Assembly (NCBI GenBank): GCA_022695795.1
Contig: MU404157.1
Coordinates: forward strand, 62,001 to 126,000
Source: Biscogniauxia marginata
Taxonomy: Eukaryota > Ascomycota > Sordariomycetes > Xylariales > Xylariaceae
Length of the DNA: 64,000 nt
Reading direction: 5' to 3'
Below, in pieces: positions 37,101-48,028 of the stretch (the first letter of the stretch is position 1; each line of letters opens with the position of its first letter). A program made the translations under genes and the position numbers. The notes beneath the pieces are model-generated. The model worked only from the letters and a program-made list of their open reading frames with translations. It was not told where the DNA came from and did no database searches.

Positions 37101-40100
37101 TATAAGATACGAGATGGCGCTTTTGAGGTACTCATCGTCAGTTAAACGGTTCTGCAGAAACTCGACAACAATCCTGTATGGTCCCTCCCATCTGAGTGTC
37201 TTTTCGAGGGCTACATTGCTGTCTAGGACTGACAGACTGAGATCAGCAAGCCATCTGCCGAGTTCGTCGGAATCGCTTCCCTCGAAGTTGCTGGCTGTCT
37301 TCCGAACATGGGATCGTAACCTCGAAATGGCCGCGGCCATCACACCAAGAAGTTCTAACGCCATATTCCTTGCTGGGGCTGAGTTCTTCTCCCCGTCTAC
37401 CTGCTGGAACATCAAGAGCATAGTGAGTCGTAGTAAAAGTTCTGCCGCGGGCCAGTCGGGAGAGTCTAAGCAAGTGGTGAAATCTTCGACGAACAAGTCT
37501 AGTAGGTTTCGATACGGTGTATCTCCGGACTTGGTTGATTTGAGCGCTCGCTTCACGATGAAGTTGACAACATAATGTGCGTAGCGATAGGCACCCTCAA
37601 AAAGCCCTTGCGCAAGATCCTGAAGCTCCTGGACAGCAGTCAAGTGCTGAGAAGCAGCATGATCTTCTGTCTTGATGGTATATCGAAGCTCCGCGTTGCC
37701 ATTGGTACCATTGACTGCGTCAGGACTCCCATCCTCCAAGTATTGCATCATCTGCCCGTGGCTTTTCTCCTTATGATCATCAACGTTTCCGGCACTAGCT
37801 TGGATCAGACGCATCATTAGAGCTGAAACAGGCTGGATGCTCCCACCATCCGCGAGCTTGAATTGTCTTGCGCTCTGCTTGCCTACAGGTAGCTTCTCTA
37901 GGGACGTCAGGATTTCACTCAATATACCCTCTCGTTGGGATGGGTTCATCAGGAAGATTTGCGACAGCATATTCATGGCGACCAAGCGAAGTCCATCAAA
38001 TTTTTGTACGCCAATCACAGAGTCTTTCTCGGTGTATGCGTTCTCCACGAATATCAGTCCAGAGGCTAGGAACTCTAGGGTATTGACGACGGTCTCAGAG
38101 AGGTCTATACTTGCGATCAAGTCGGACATTAGCGCGAAGAGTCTTTGGCTTGAGGTGAAAAGAGTACTGATAGCCTTTTTATACACTGAGAGATGTCGGA
38201 AGAGATTGGCAGTTGGGCCAGAGCTTCGTAATTCGGCCATTGGCACGATAATGCCTTCCATAACGTTCCTAAATAGATTGAGACCCAGCTGAATCAGGTC
38301 TTCGGAGTATAGTTGCTTCTCTTCTCGGCCACCGCACATGATCCGCAGAGATGTACGTGCAGCTCTCAGGCCTGTGTCAATGTCAGGAAGTTGCTGTACC
38401 CAGAAACCAACCTCAGTCTCTCCCCAGCTCTCATCAATCTTGAAATCGAGAGTATCAGCATGTCTCAAGGACCCCTCGCTCAGACTTTGAATTCGAAGAA
38501 GATCATCGAGAGGTGCCTGACGGAAGCAGCCAACCTCGATGGCTCTCTTAATTTGCTTTTGTGCCTTGTCGTGGGCGGCAGAGGTCATAGTCGGCTCCTG
38601 TTCACTGGTGAGGGCGACCAGGTGCGACATGCCACCAGACTGGCTCGAAATTTGATCGTCGGCGGCGAATATTTCCTGAAGACATCTGCGCAGATCTGCA
38701 AACACAACATTGGCTCTTTCACGTTGATTGAGGTCGCCACCCAGAGGGTCGTCGATAGCACCATGCGCCTTTTGCTTCCTCTTCTCCGACAAATGTGTCA
38801 GGGCATCCGGAGCATCGTCAACCACAACGAACTCTTCCTTATTAAAGCTAGCTGCTGGCAACTCAATACGGATAATGGCCGGTTTCTGCGAGTTTGGCGC
38901 AGATGGAGATGGTGCTTTAGCTACTAGCTGAGAAGGCATAGGGGGTTCTGGTTGTGCCTCAGTCTTTATCAGGGGCCGTGAACTAGACTCCCGTGGGATC
39001 AGCCGTGCTGCCTGTATAGGCGCATGCTGCGACTGAGCTACCTGCGGAGGTTGTGACGCAGGTAGCGGAATAGGAGGAACCTGCGGGGTGACTACCAAGT
39101 CGGCGAGTGAAACGGTCTGGGGCTGCGGTTGAGCTGTTGGGGTGACAGACATGGAAGAGGGGGGTTTTGGCGTGTTATGTTGTGAGGAGGCGGCGCTTCG
39201 TTCCTTCAGGGCAGGAATATGTATTTCGATGCGAGACTTGTTGCTGGCGACAGCCTGGGCATTCGTGGAAGCAGGATTATGCTTGACGACCTTTGGGGCT
39301 TCCTGCCTTCGGGCCTTTGGCGAATTCTTGAGGTTTCGGGGCGGCATTGCTGGATCGTTGGGTGTGGAGGCCTTGGGCGTTCCTGGAGTGGGATAACGAA
39401 AAGCTATGGCGGTGCTGTCATAGACCATCTTCGCAAAAGGCGAGATTCCATTAGTGAGACTCGGGGGAGGGTTCTCTGGCGCCGAGGAGACCTTTGGTGC
39501 AGTTTTAAACTGGCTGCGGAGACCTGGTTAGCATTCACTTGGACTGGCGGGGTGTAGGATCGGATGATAAATGTGACAATGCGAACACTCACAATTGAGT
39601 AATCTTCTCGGCCTTGAGCAGGCTTTGCAAGAATTCCAGGCTTCCGTCGAGACGCTTCGACTGGTTAGGATTCTCGGCTTCCTTATTCAACGCATCGTAA
39701 TCGTCTCTCGAGACGAGACCGGCAATGGATGGCGCAAGCGGGCCTAAGCCGATGGTGGGATTGTTGAGGATATCTGGAGGATGGTTTCGAGATCGAGTCA
39801 GCCCCGTCAAAGATGGAAAGAGAAAAAGATGGGTTGGTGCCCGGGGCGAGCCACGAACGAGGAAGGAAGGCGTGTGAGAAAGAAGAAACATGAAATCCAA
39901 GGAAGGAACCACAAGCAGCAAGCAGGTGCGCACTTACCCGATTCAAACGGGAGAACGGAGGTGAATGGAGTGTAAGGCAGCGCCTCGTTCAGGGTAAACG
40001 GCCTCGAGTTATCGCGACTCGGCGCGCCGGCCTGGGGATACGCCTGTTGGCCATATGGAGGCGCGAGGCCATTCTGACTGCCTGGCTGTGGGTGCGCCAT
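34122..40100 (-). CDS. SCC2: Cohesin loading factor Scc2/Mis4/NIPBL
   Basis: This nuclear protein, with its partner Scc4, loads the cohesin ring onto chromosomes. I read three exons: 40100-39938, 39773-39593 and 39513-34122, for 1911 residues. The introns are 164 and 79 bp and have GCTGAC and GCTAAC branch sites. The N-terminal part, starting MAHPQPGSQNGLAPP, includes a conserved FTLNEALPYTPFTSVLPFES motif, a short helical region (LDGSLEFLQSLLKAEKITQF) and a long Pro/Gln-rich disordered stretch. From about residue 380 it is a helical HEAT-repeat solenoid. Typical pieces include DSSPQVRDSALGLIGKCIA and DPDEGVRELARQMIEEIW (the cohesin-associated HEAT) and a C-terminal Nipped-B domain with NPRNYVTPNVWKAFEKVFEEQ. 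The tail is acidic and then strongly basic (GGRKKRPRSNSKPRARGR), consistent with nuclear location. It shares a divergent promoter with RPA12. Confidence 0.93.
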
Positions 40101-40763
40101 GGTATTCCCACCACCTGGTTCACGACGGCCGGGCTTCCTAATGGCTCATGGCAGATCACCTTTCTCTCGAGGCATGCGAGGGAGCGGTCGAGTCGACGTC
40201 GCGCTGTATGGGACTCGGCGTCATGCAGAATTCAGTTGTAACAGTGCATGTGGGTGCGGTCGAGGTTATCGGATGGTGTAAGTCGGCAGTGGGTTGTGTG
40301 GTAGCTACATGTACCTAGGTTAGGTAGACACCCACCACAACACATATCATCCGAGGGTGTTGTTGAACTCTTAAACGCGAGGCTTTCCCGAAGTTGGGAC
40401 GTATGCGACAAGCCTCACGCTACATTCCTTGTCCACGAGATTACGCTCTACAACAACCTAGCTTGCACACCCCTGTAAGTCGCCTTATCGATAGTACATG
40501 TCAACTACCTAAAGTTAGTGCCTTCCAAGGTCTCTACACCACCTACCCAAGGTTAGACATTCTCCAACTCCAGATCTCTTGGCAGGCCAAACATATGCGT
40601 TACCTAACGGCCAACCAGCATTTTTTTTCCCTTTTTATTCTTATTTATTCTTATTTTCTTCTACTCGTACTTCCTCAACCCTTCCGCATTGCGACGACAA
40701 GCATTCCATAAGTTCACCCCCCAGCCACTCCAGGTACCTAATCGAGTTCCCGAAGAGGCGAAA
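40101..40763. promoter_or_regulatory. Shared divergent promoter of SCC2 and RPA12
   Basis: The start codons of SCC2 (minus) and RPA12 (plus) are 663 bases apart, and no gene lies between. The interval contains a TACCTAGG motif at about 40314 and T-rich tracts just upstream of RPA12. No specific factor site can be assigned by eye. Confidence 0.5.
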
Positions 40764-41260
40764 ATGGCGACTATCGGCTCTCTCGTCTTTTGTACCGACT
40801 GCGGCAATCTTTTACCGGTGTCCAAGGGCAATACGAAAAATATATTGAAGTGCGATTGTTGTGGCGCTGAGAATAGAGGTTTGTCTAACCCAATCGCAAA
40901 CCCAAATTCTCTCTTCTCCCACTTTCCCTTCGTCAGATTTGCTCATGGTGGTTCTCAGATATGACCTCTAAGACGACAGTCACCCGGAGCAAACCTTCGG
41001 ATTTCCCTTCATTGTTGCGTCAGAAACTCTCAACCGTACAATCGGTTGAGCGACACAAGATCCAGACAGAAGCATACACCAACGAGACATGCGATAAATG
41101 CGGGCGCACTCAAGTCAGGTTCTCAGCTGTGCAATTGCGCAGTGCAGATGAAGGAAGTACAATCATTTACACCTGTGAATGCGGGCACAGGTAAGACATT
41201 CTCTCATAGTACGAGTATCCTCGAGGCTGACTTCGTAATAGATGGACTACAAACAACTAA
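40764..41260 (+). CDS. RPA12: DNA-directed RNA polymerase I subunit RPA12
   Basis: Three exons, 40764-40878, 40959-41190 and 41242-41260, encode 121 residues, the usual length for the family. The subunit sits in nucleolar RNA polymerase I and supports RNA cleavage and termination of rRNA transcription. The N-terminal zinc ribbon has Cys10, Cys13, Cys30 and Cys33 (FCTDCGNLLPV...KCDCCG). The C-terminal TFIIS-like ribbon has CDKCG, the acidic-hairpin motif RSADEGST, and CECGHR. The last exon is only 19 bases: it completes the Arg codon and adds the conserved ending WTTNN before TAA. Without it the protein would read through into unrelated sequence, so the 51-bp intron (GTAAGA...AATAG) is well supported. 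The 3' end faces deoxyhypusine hydroxylase, 148 bp away. Confidence 0.96.
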
Positions 41261-41408
41261 AACATGCCGAATTCGCTAATGAAACATACGGAGGGAAATG
41301 AAGAAATCGAAGTTATTCAAGGTTGCCAGGTAACATCACGTGGAATCATCTACTTTTTTGGTATCCTATCGCCAAACGCCTACCATGTGCCGTTGTGTGA
41401 GATCAAAT

Positions 41409-42490
41409 CTATGCTGCCACCTTTGGTGCCTCTGGGATGAGCGCATATTCTGCTTGGTGGGATTGTTCGTAATCCGCCATGTCTAATGCGACAATAACGC
41501 TATCACGAACGACCTTCTCCTTGTCATGAAGGAACTGTTTCAGGATATCCTCCACTCCTTCCTCGTCGCCAAGACTACCCAATGCCTCTGCAGCTTCGTG
41601 TCGAACCATGCTGGCTTCCTCGACATTGCTCAGTGCTGTTGTGAGAGCTGGGATTGAAGCAGGGTGGGAAAGCTGTCCGAAGACAAAAGCGATCTCGTGT
41701 CGGAAGAGTGCAGAGGAGTCTGCGAAGCCTTTCGCTAGGGCGAGGACTGCAGGAACGGCTGTCGGAAGATCTGGCGGTGACGCGAGGTCGCGCAGGGCAA
41801 ACATGGCGCGGTACCGTAGGAAGAGCGGTGCGCTCGTGTCCATCAGCGTCTTTTCTAGCTCGTCGACTGTTTGGTTGGATTCGGGCATGGGAGGGGCTGG
41901 ATCGATGGAGGCAAAATCGCTACAAATAGGTAGTTAGCACAACAACTTCTTGTAGAGAGCCCTCGTTGGATGAGAAGAAGGGGGAGGGGTTGGGGGGGGT
42001 TAAAGGATAATGCCCACCTCTGGTGCAGCTTTTCCTTCTTTCGCTGCTCCGAGTTCTCCCACTCTATCCGGTCAATGGCAATCTCGCACGTCTCGGTGAT
42101 GACGACGTCCTCCCCCTCGCGATCTCTGAATCTGCGCAGTATTTCGAGGTTTTCGGCATATCCTAGAGCGCCTAATGCCTCTGCGGCCTCGTGTCTGCAC
42201 ATGGTGTCTTGTTGTAGATCAGCTAGAACCTCCTGGAGCGGTGCTACAGCGGCGGGGTTCGCCGACTGGCCGAGACAATAAGCAAGCTCATGCTTGAGGA
42301 GGGCAGATGACGACGTAAAGCCGGCGGAGATGGCGTCTATGGCTGCGAGGGCCTCGTCACCCGTCTCGTGGCGTGCCAGGTGCTTGAGGGAGAAGAGGGC
42401 GCGAAAGCGAACCGGTAGCGGGGTAGATTCCGAGCAGAGCGATTCGCGGAGACTGGCGATCGTCGCCAACTTGTTGGTCTCCGACGCCAT
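41409..42490 (-). CDS. LIA1: Deoxyhypusine hydroxylase
   Basis: This cytosolic di-iron enzyme hydroxylates deoxyhypusine in eIF5A, the second step of hypusine formation. Two exons, 42490-42018 and 41919-41409, encode 327 residues; the 98-bp intron has a GCTAAC branch site and joins LHQ to [11 protein letters not shown]. The protein is two symmetrical sets of HEAT repeats. Four His-Glu pairs that bind iron are all present: [37 protein letters not shown] and [13 protein letters not shown]. The length fits the fungal family. The start codon is the only ATG near the conserved N-terminus. It is divergent from PDX3 and convergent with RPA12. Confidence 0.96.
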
Positions 42491-43155
42491 GGGAACTTAT
42501 TTTGGTTGGAGGTCCCGGTTCTGGTATACGGTGCCTTGTCAGCTGGAAGAAACACCTAGCTGTCAAAGCAGATCGTCTTGTCAAACAAAACAAAATAGTT
42601 CGATCAAGCTTATCAGAAGTTTTTTTGGCGATCAAATGCTTTTATCGCTCGTACCACGCAGTGATAAGATCTAAAATTGGAGAAGTGGCCCCACAGGTAC
42701 ATCTGCTGCTACGGAATAGTAGCCGCCAACTGCAGATGGGCAGCTGCTGAGAGACAAACAGGTTCTTGCCGGACCGACACCCCTCCATCCATAAAATTAC
42801 CCACCTACCTACTTCGTATGCGGACTGCCTTTAAATAGTGGGCAAGGTAGGTCATGTCCGATATAAGTTCTGAAAAACATGAGAAAATACGTAGGTATAT
42901 GAGGTAATAAATTCCCTTAATGCCCGAAACTTACTTGTATTAGTCCTCGCAACGAATGAACATAGGTATCTGGTTGGGCAAGCCGCCGGGTGCGAACTTA
43001 TTAGCTCCACCTCAGGCAGCCTGTCTTGCCGGTTCGGGTCTGGCCCCCTACGATGTCATGATCATTATTCATAGACAACCGTCTGATGAGTGAGAATCAG
43101 TCCACCGCTTATTTTTAATAAATTAAAGAAGAGTCATATTTTCTCTTATTGCTTC
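42491..43155. promoter_or_regulatory. Shared divergent promoter of LIA1 and PDX3
   Basis: 665 bases separate the two starts on opposite strands. The interval is AT-rich in its centre and contains no supportable gene. No specific binding site can be assigned. Confidence 0.45.
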
Positions 43156-44106
43156 ATGAATTTTACCTTTCCGCGTTTGTTTGCAAGATCAACTACCAGG
43201 ATGGCGCTACATTCTGCCAATGAGAACGCAAAAATGATCTGTAGGTTCTCAAATGACCTAAATACCCCTATGACTACAACAGCTCACCACGTCATAAATA
43301 ATAACGATAATAATGATAACTGATAACTACTCTGCATAGTCGCGCCGGCCGGGAAGGAGTCCCACGGCCAGGCGGAACAATTCACCAAGGGCGTGCTAAC
43401 CCGCTCCGACCTCGACCCGGCTTCGCCGACCCGGCAGTTCCACGCCTGGTTCGCAACGGCGCAGCAGTCGGGCCTGGTCGCGCACCCGGAGACGTGCTGC
43501 CTGTCGACCGCGTCGCTGCCGTCGGGCCGCGTCTCGTCGCGCATCGTCTACCTCAAGGAGCTCGATGCCCACGGCTTCGTCGTCTACAGCAACTTCGGCA
43601 CCAGCCGCAAGGCCCGCGACCTCGCCACGAACCCCTGGTCCAGCCTGACCTTCTGGTGGGAGGGGCTCGAGCGCCAGGTCCGCGTCGAGGGCCACGCCAG
43701 CAGGCTCGCCCCCGGCGAGAGCCAGGCCTACTTCGACACGCGCGTGCGCGGCAGCAGGATCGGCGCCTGGGCGAGCCGCCAGAGCCAGGTCCTGAAGCCG
43801 GCGGCGGCTGTGGTCGGCGAAGAAGAGGCGGGGAAGAAAGAAGAAGGATATGGAAGCGCCAGCGGTGATGATGATGGGAGGAGGGAGCTAGATGGCTGGG
43901 TCAAGGAGGCAGAGGAGCGGTTTGAGGGCCAGGAGCACATTCCGGTGCCGGAGTTCTGGGGTGGCTTGAGGATAGTGCCGGAGTCGGTCGAGTTCTGGCA
44001 GGGGCGCCAGAACCGCCTGCATGACCGGTTTGTCTACAGCAGGAAAGAATCTGCCAAGAATGAGGCTGGCGGTGATGAGTGGACGCTAGAGAGACTAAGC
44101 CCGTAG
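43156..44106 (+). CDS. PDX3: Pyridoxamine 5'-phosphate oxidase (PNPOx)
   Basis: The FMN enzyme oxidises pyridoxine or pyridoxamine 5'-phosphate to pyridoxal 5'-phosphate. The conserved N-terminus needs an intron: exon 43156-43240, then 43340-44106, joining KM to IFAPAGKESHGQAEQFTKG. The branch region is near GATAACT, and the acceptor is CATAG. Family marks are LPSGRVSSRIVYLKELD, YSNFGTSRKARDLATNP, RQVRVEGHASRL, RGSRIGAWASRQS and the closing FWGGLRIVPESVEFWQGR...RLHDRFVY. About 35 residues (GEEEAGKKEEGYGSASGDDD) are inserted after SQVLKP compared with yeast Pdx3. Two ATGs are possible: 43156 adds MNFTFPRLFARSTTR, an Arg-rich sequence with no acidic residues that could target mitochondria, and 43201 gives the cytosolic form of 268 residues. 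The second exon is much more GC-rich than its surroundings. Confidence 0.9.
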
Positions 44107-46265
44107 ATCGATCGGGGATGTTTCCAGCCCCATTAGACCATCTCCGCGCAAGTTTGAATAGATTTTAATCCGCTTTTGTAGCACAGAATATGACGAAAAT
44201 ACCACAATCCCCCCCCCCCCCCCCCTTTCCCTCCCGCCCCCTTTTCTTCCCGCCCCCTTTCCTGAGACCGGTTCTTACAAATCGTCGGCTTATTACCTTT
44301 TAAAGAATCCCATAGATTCACTGGTCTTGTACGGCCAAGAATGGGATCGGTGCTCGTAGGTGAGACATATTGACTGTGTGCGTGCGGTTGACTGCTACCA
44401 GCCAGTGTCGCATAATCTTGGAGGGGGGTTTTCAATAAGGGAGGTGTTAATTTTGACTATTAATATCCAATACGCCAGGACGGTAGCATTGATGCAAGTA
44501 GGTAAATGCCCGGCTTGAATCGGTCCTACGATAGCTTGCTAATATACTGCTGGTCCTGTCGACACCTCTGTTCTCATGCAACTTGTGATCACTAAACCAA
44601 ACTATATCTGCATAACAATCGGCTCTCGCCTTGTGAATATTCGCCGGTCCTTCAAACTAGCCAGTCACCTCCTAAGCTTAACGCCCTTCGGTAACACCCG
44701 CGTTGCTATCTATCACCGTCAAACGCAGAACGCAACGGTGTATTCGCATTTCAAGACAGGTGACCACAGTAGCTGTTTCACCAATCGATCTACTGCATGC
44801 AATAGGCATCGGAGATATGTATCTACCTATTGAGCGGCTTCCATGGATCGGATTCCCGTCAGTGCCAGATTTTTAGACCACATGAGCATGTGCTGTAGTA
44901 TGAAGAGTGTGCCGACTTGCATCACCTTTCCCATGGAGTAGCCAATGATTTAATATTGATATTAAATACTACCAACCTATCGGCCATTGGCAGCATCGCT
45001 CTCGGAAAGCTACAGCTCGCGTAGAGAGGAATGGACAGCTAAGCTCCCATTGCCTTTATTATGCAAGGGAAAGCCATCATAGCCTTTGGATGGTACAATA
45101 TGGTCTACATACTTGAGAATTTACGTAAAGTTGGTTTGGATAGTGGTTCAATAGACAGTGAACAGTTACTTGACTAAGACATGGTTCTTCTCTTCCCCCT
45201 AGTGGACAGCGGTAAACTCCGTATTGCTCAGAATACTTAATGCCATGAAAACAGTATACTGCCATAATTTACATGTGTACATCATCAATATATTAGCCAG
45301 GTGGATATGACTTCTATGCCGAAAATCATGTCGATCGCCGTTTGGAGAGTTACGGGTTTTGTTCTGCAGCGTTAGTTAAGACGAAGGAAAAGGAAAGAAA
45401 AAGGCTTGGCAATGCATAGCACCTCTCTTCAAATTACCATCTTCTCACGATTAACCAACCCACCATCCAACATGGTTGCCGTTAAGTCGTTGCTGGTCCT
45501 GGTGCCGATCTCGCGGAATGGCTCCGCGGCGGGCTACAATCTAAGTGCTTGGGCTTTTATTACCGACTTTCCAAACAGATTCGAACGTCATGAATAGGAC
45601 AGGAAGCAAGCCACAGCCCGCATGTTCAACGCGTCGGCTTCGTCCAATTAAGGATCATCGTTGTTTCTAACCCTTCAGTCCCGGGCCGCCCCATTGCTAC
45701 GACCCACCCGTGATCAGAAAGGATATTCTGTAGCAACAAGATCCAAACCGGCAGCCTTCTTCTGTTACTTTGGAGGCGTCCCCAACTGACTATTGACGCC
45801 CTGTTTCGTGAGATCGCGATTCACCGATGTGGTTTGGGGACAATCTATCACCTTGATTACAAATAAACCGAAGTTAAGGCATCTCGTACGGTGATTTCTT
45901 CGTTACCGGGACTGCACTCAGCCCTATAACCGATCCTCTCTGCCAAGATAGGTGGGCAACTCGTTTGTTGTTTTAGGTGGCCTATCCTACAGGCTAAGAT
46001 GCCTTGCTAGCTTCTGAGCTGCGGCTAACCAACTTTTCGATGCCTACCTAATGATAAGTCATTGACTGATAGACATTCGGTTACAATTGAATGTCGGGAG
46101 ATCCTCACAAAGGCCCATTATACCTTGTTTCTCGCTCAAGTAAACATCGCATTCTATCTAGGCTCCTCAGCCCCCTATCCTCTCATTGCCGTTTCTCGAA
46201 ATCTCACAGATTCTAAACTAAGACTTCTCGGATCAATGATCAAGACGTAACTATAGTGTACCTAA
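44107..46265. other. Spacer between PDX3 and the bZIP gene
   Basis: No gene is supported. A poly-C run of about 14 bases at 44212-44225, followed by pyrimidine-rich sequence, lies just after PDX3. The remainder is ordinary intergenic DNA with short, unconvincing open frames. The last few hundred bases should hold the promoter of the bZIP gene. Confidence 0.55.
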
Positions 46266-47274
46266 ATGGTAAGATATTGTTATGACATTTATCCCACTAT
46301 GATATCAGGCACAATCTAGGCAAATTTACATTGCTGACAAGACTTAATAGGACAAGGCGAACTTGACTAGAATTCGGGATAACCAGAGAAGGTCTCGTGC
46401 TCGGCGGAAAGAATATGTCCAAGAACTCGAGAAACGCTTGAGTGATTTCAAGCGCGAAGGTGTCGAAGTTACTTCTCAAATTCGGAAGGCTGCTCGGGGA
46501 GTTGCAGAAGAGAATAGACTGCTTCGAGTACTGCTCCGTCAACAAGGGTGCAGTGACGAGAAAACTAATGAATTCATCCAAACGAACACCATGGGTACAC
46601 CTGTTGTCCAAAGCTCTCCGCAGGCTCTTGGATCTACAGCTCAAGTGCTGGAGTTCGGTTTGGAGCATCGGCTACCACAACCCTTTGAAGCCATGGCCCA
46701 TCCAGTAAACTTCACTTCGGAGCTTTCTAAACCAGTGAATAAGGAGGGCACCGATGGGAGTATCCTATCTAGCCAGAGGAGGTTGTCGACTAGTCACAAT
46801 CGCGCAAGTTCTAGAACCTATTGCTGGAACAGCGAGTCCCGGCCTAATCACAATGCGTTCATCTTCAACACTCCACGGTACCATACTTCATTTTCATCCG
46901 AGTCTTCAGATGCTTGTACCATTGAAAGTACGGAACATCCAAGCCAAATTTACACTTCAACAGCTGGTGGCCATCTCATCAGTGACGGAGCACAACATAT
47001 ATCAGATGCTACGGGAACCGACCACGGTCCCTTACTACTAGAACCAGTTGATCACGAAACAGAGCTTGGTTGTGCAGGTTCTATGGCCTACAACAACTTA
47101 GAGGCCTTCCAGCTACACCACCAAGAGGATCTGTCATCGGGCAATCTAGCATCTCTACAGTCTGCGGCGGCGAAAATTGGTGGCACCATTACTGCCAACG
47201 ACGTCTCCTCATTCCTCAGCCTAGAGCAAAAAGGCAGCGATTATAACAGCTATGTAACAAACCCTAGTTACTAG
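46266..47274 (+). CDS. bZIP transcription factor
   Basis: The main exon, 46351-47274, starts DKANLTRIRDNQRRSRARRK and has no ATG. This is a bZIP basic region of the fungal RIRDNQRRSRARRKEY type, followed by a short zipper (VQELEKRLSDFKREGVEV...IRKAARGVAEENRLLRVLL). The acceptor TTAATAG with GCTGAC branch lies directly upstream. A matching donor, GTAAGA, follows an ATG at 46266-46268, and that ATG is preceded by an in-frame TAA. So the first coding exon would be just the start codon, giving 308 residues. The rest of the protein is Ser/Thr/Gln-rich and probably disordered, with no further domain. Related bZIP proteins often sit beside accessory or secondary-metabolism genes; here the next gene is the giant proline-rich protein 755 bp downstream. 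Confidence 0.8.
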
Positions 47275-48028
47275 ACTAGCGACTCTATTCGAGCATTAAA
47301 TATACCAATTGAGGACTGAACCAGCACCAAGTATATGTATGATAGCGGGTGATGAAATCATTGGAACAAAGTTAGGATTGTGAGTCTTGAGTAATGCCAG
47401 CATCTGAAAACAAAGTGAGCGAATTCACAATGCGCTACCATCCAATTGCGGGTTGCGTTCTGAGAGTCGGGCTGATCGACATTCCAGTCATTTCTGCTAT
47501 CCGCCGCATCTGAGGTCCGACTACTCGGTGGGTCATGGCTCTTTATCCTTAGAGAACTGAGACAGTGTACTGAAAGCGATAATTATCGATGCCTGAATAG
47601 AATTTCTATCTTCTTGTTGCTGTTTTCAGCGGTAGATTAGATCAGGCTGACCTAATACAAAGCTGAGGTCTTCCTTTGTCTATCTTCTCATTATTTACGT
47701 GATGGGACAGTTAACAGCATCAATTGGATTCTCAAGAGCCTTCAAAGCTTGATATATGTTTCCAAAAATTCTTGCTCTTATGTGAAACCATTCTTCGGCT
47801 GTCAATTGCTTCCTTGCTAGTTGTGTCAACGTTCAACTTTTCATTCTCCGGCTAACGAGGCTAAGACACTCAAGGCAAGTTGACTACGAAAATATTCCTC
47901 ATTTTATTTATAACAACTAGTCCATCGCGGTTCCCAAGCCATCCCACATCTGAACGGACGGGCCGTTCTGGAGCCCTTTTCAGGTCGACTTCGGTCGATC
48001 AGTCATAGCACCTACTATAGGTTCCATC
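47275..48028. other. Spacer between the bZIP gene and the giant proline-rich gene
   Basis: No gene is supported. The interval should contain the bZIP 3' end and the promoter of the gene at 48029. The two genes are on the same strand. Confidence 0.5.

Noticed and set aside
44212..44225. Poly-C run as a regulatory element
   Set aside because: Homopolymer and simple tracts are common in the spacers here and nothing ties this one to a function.
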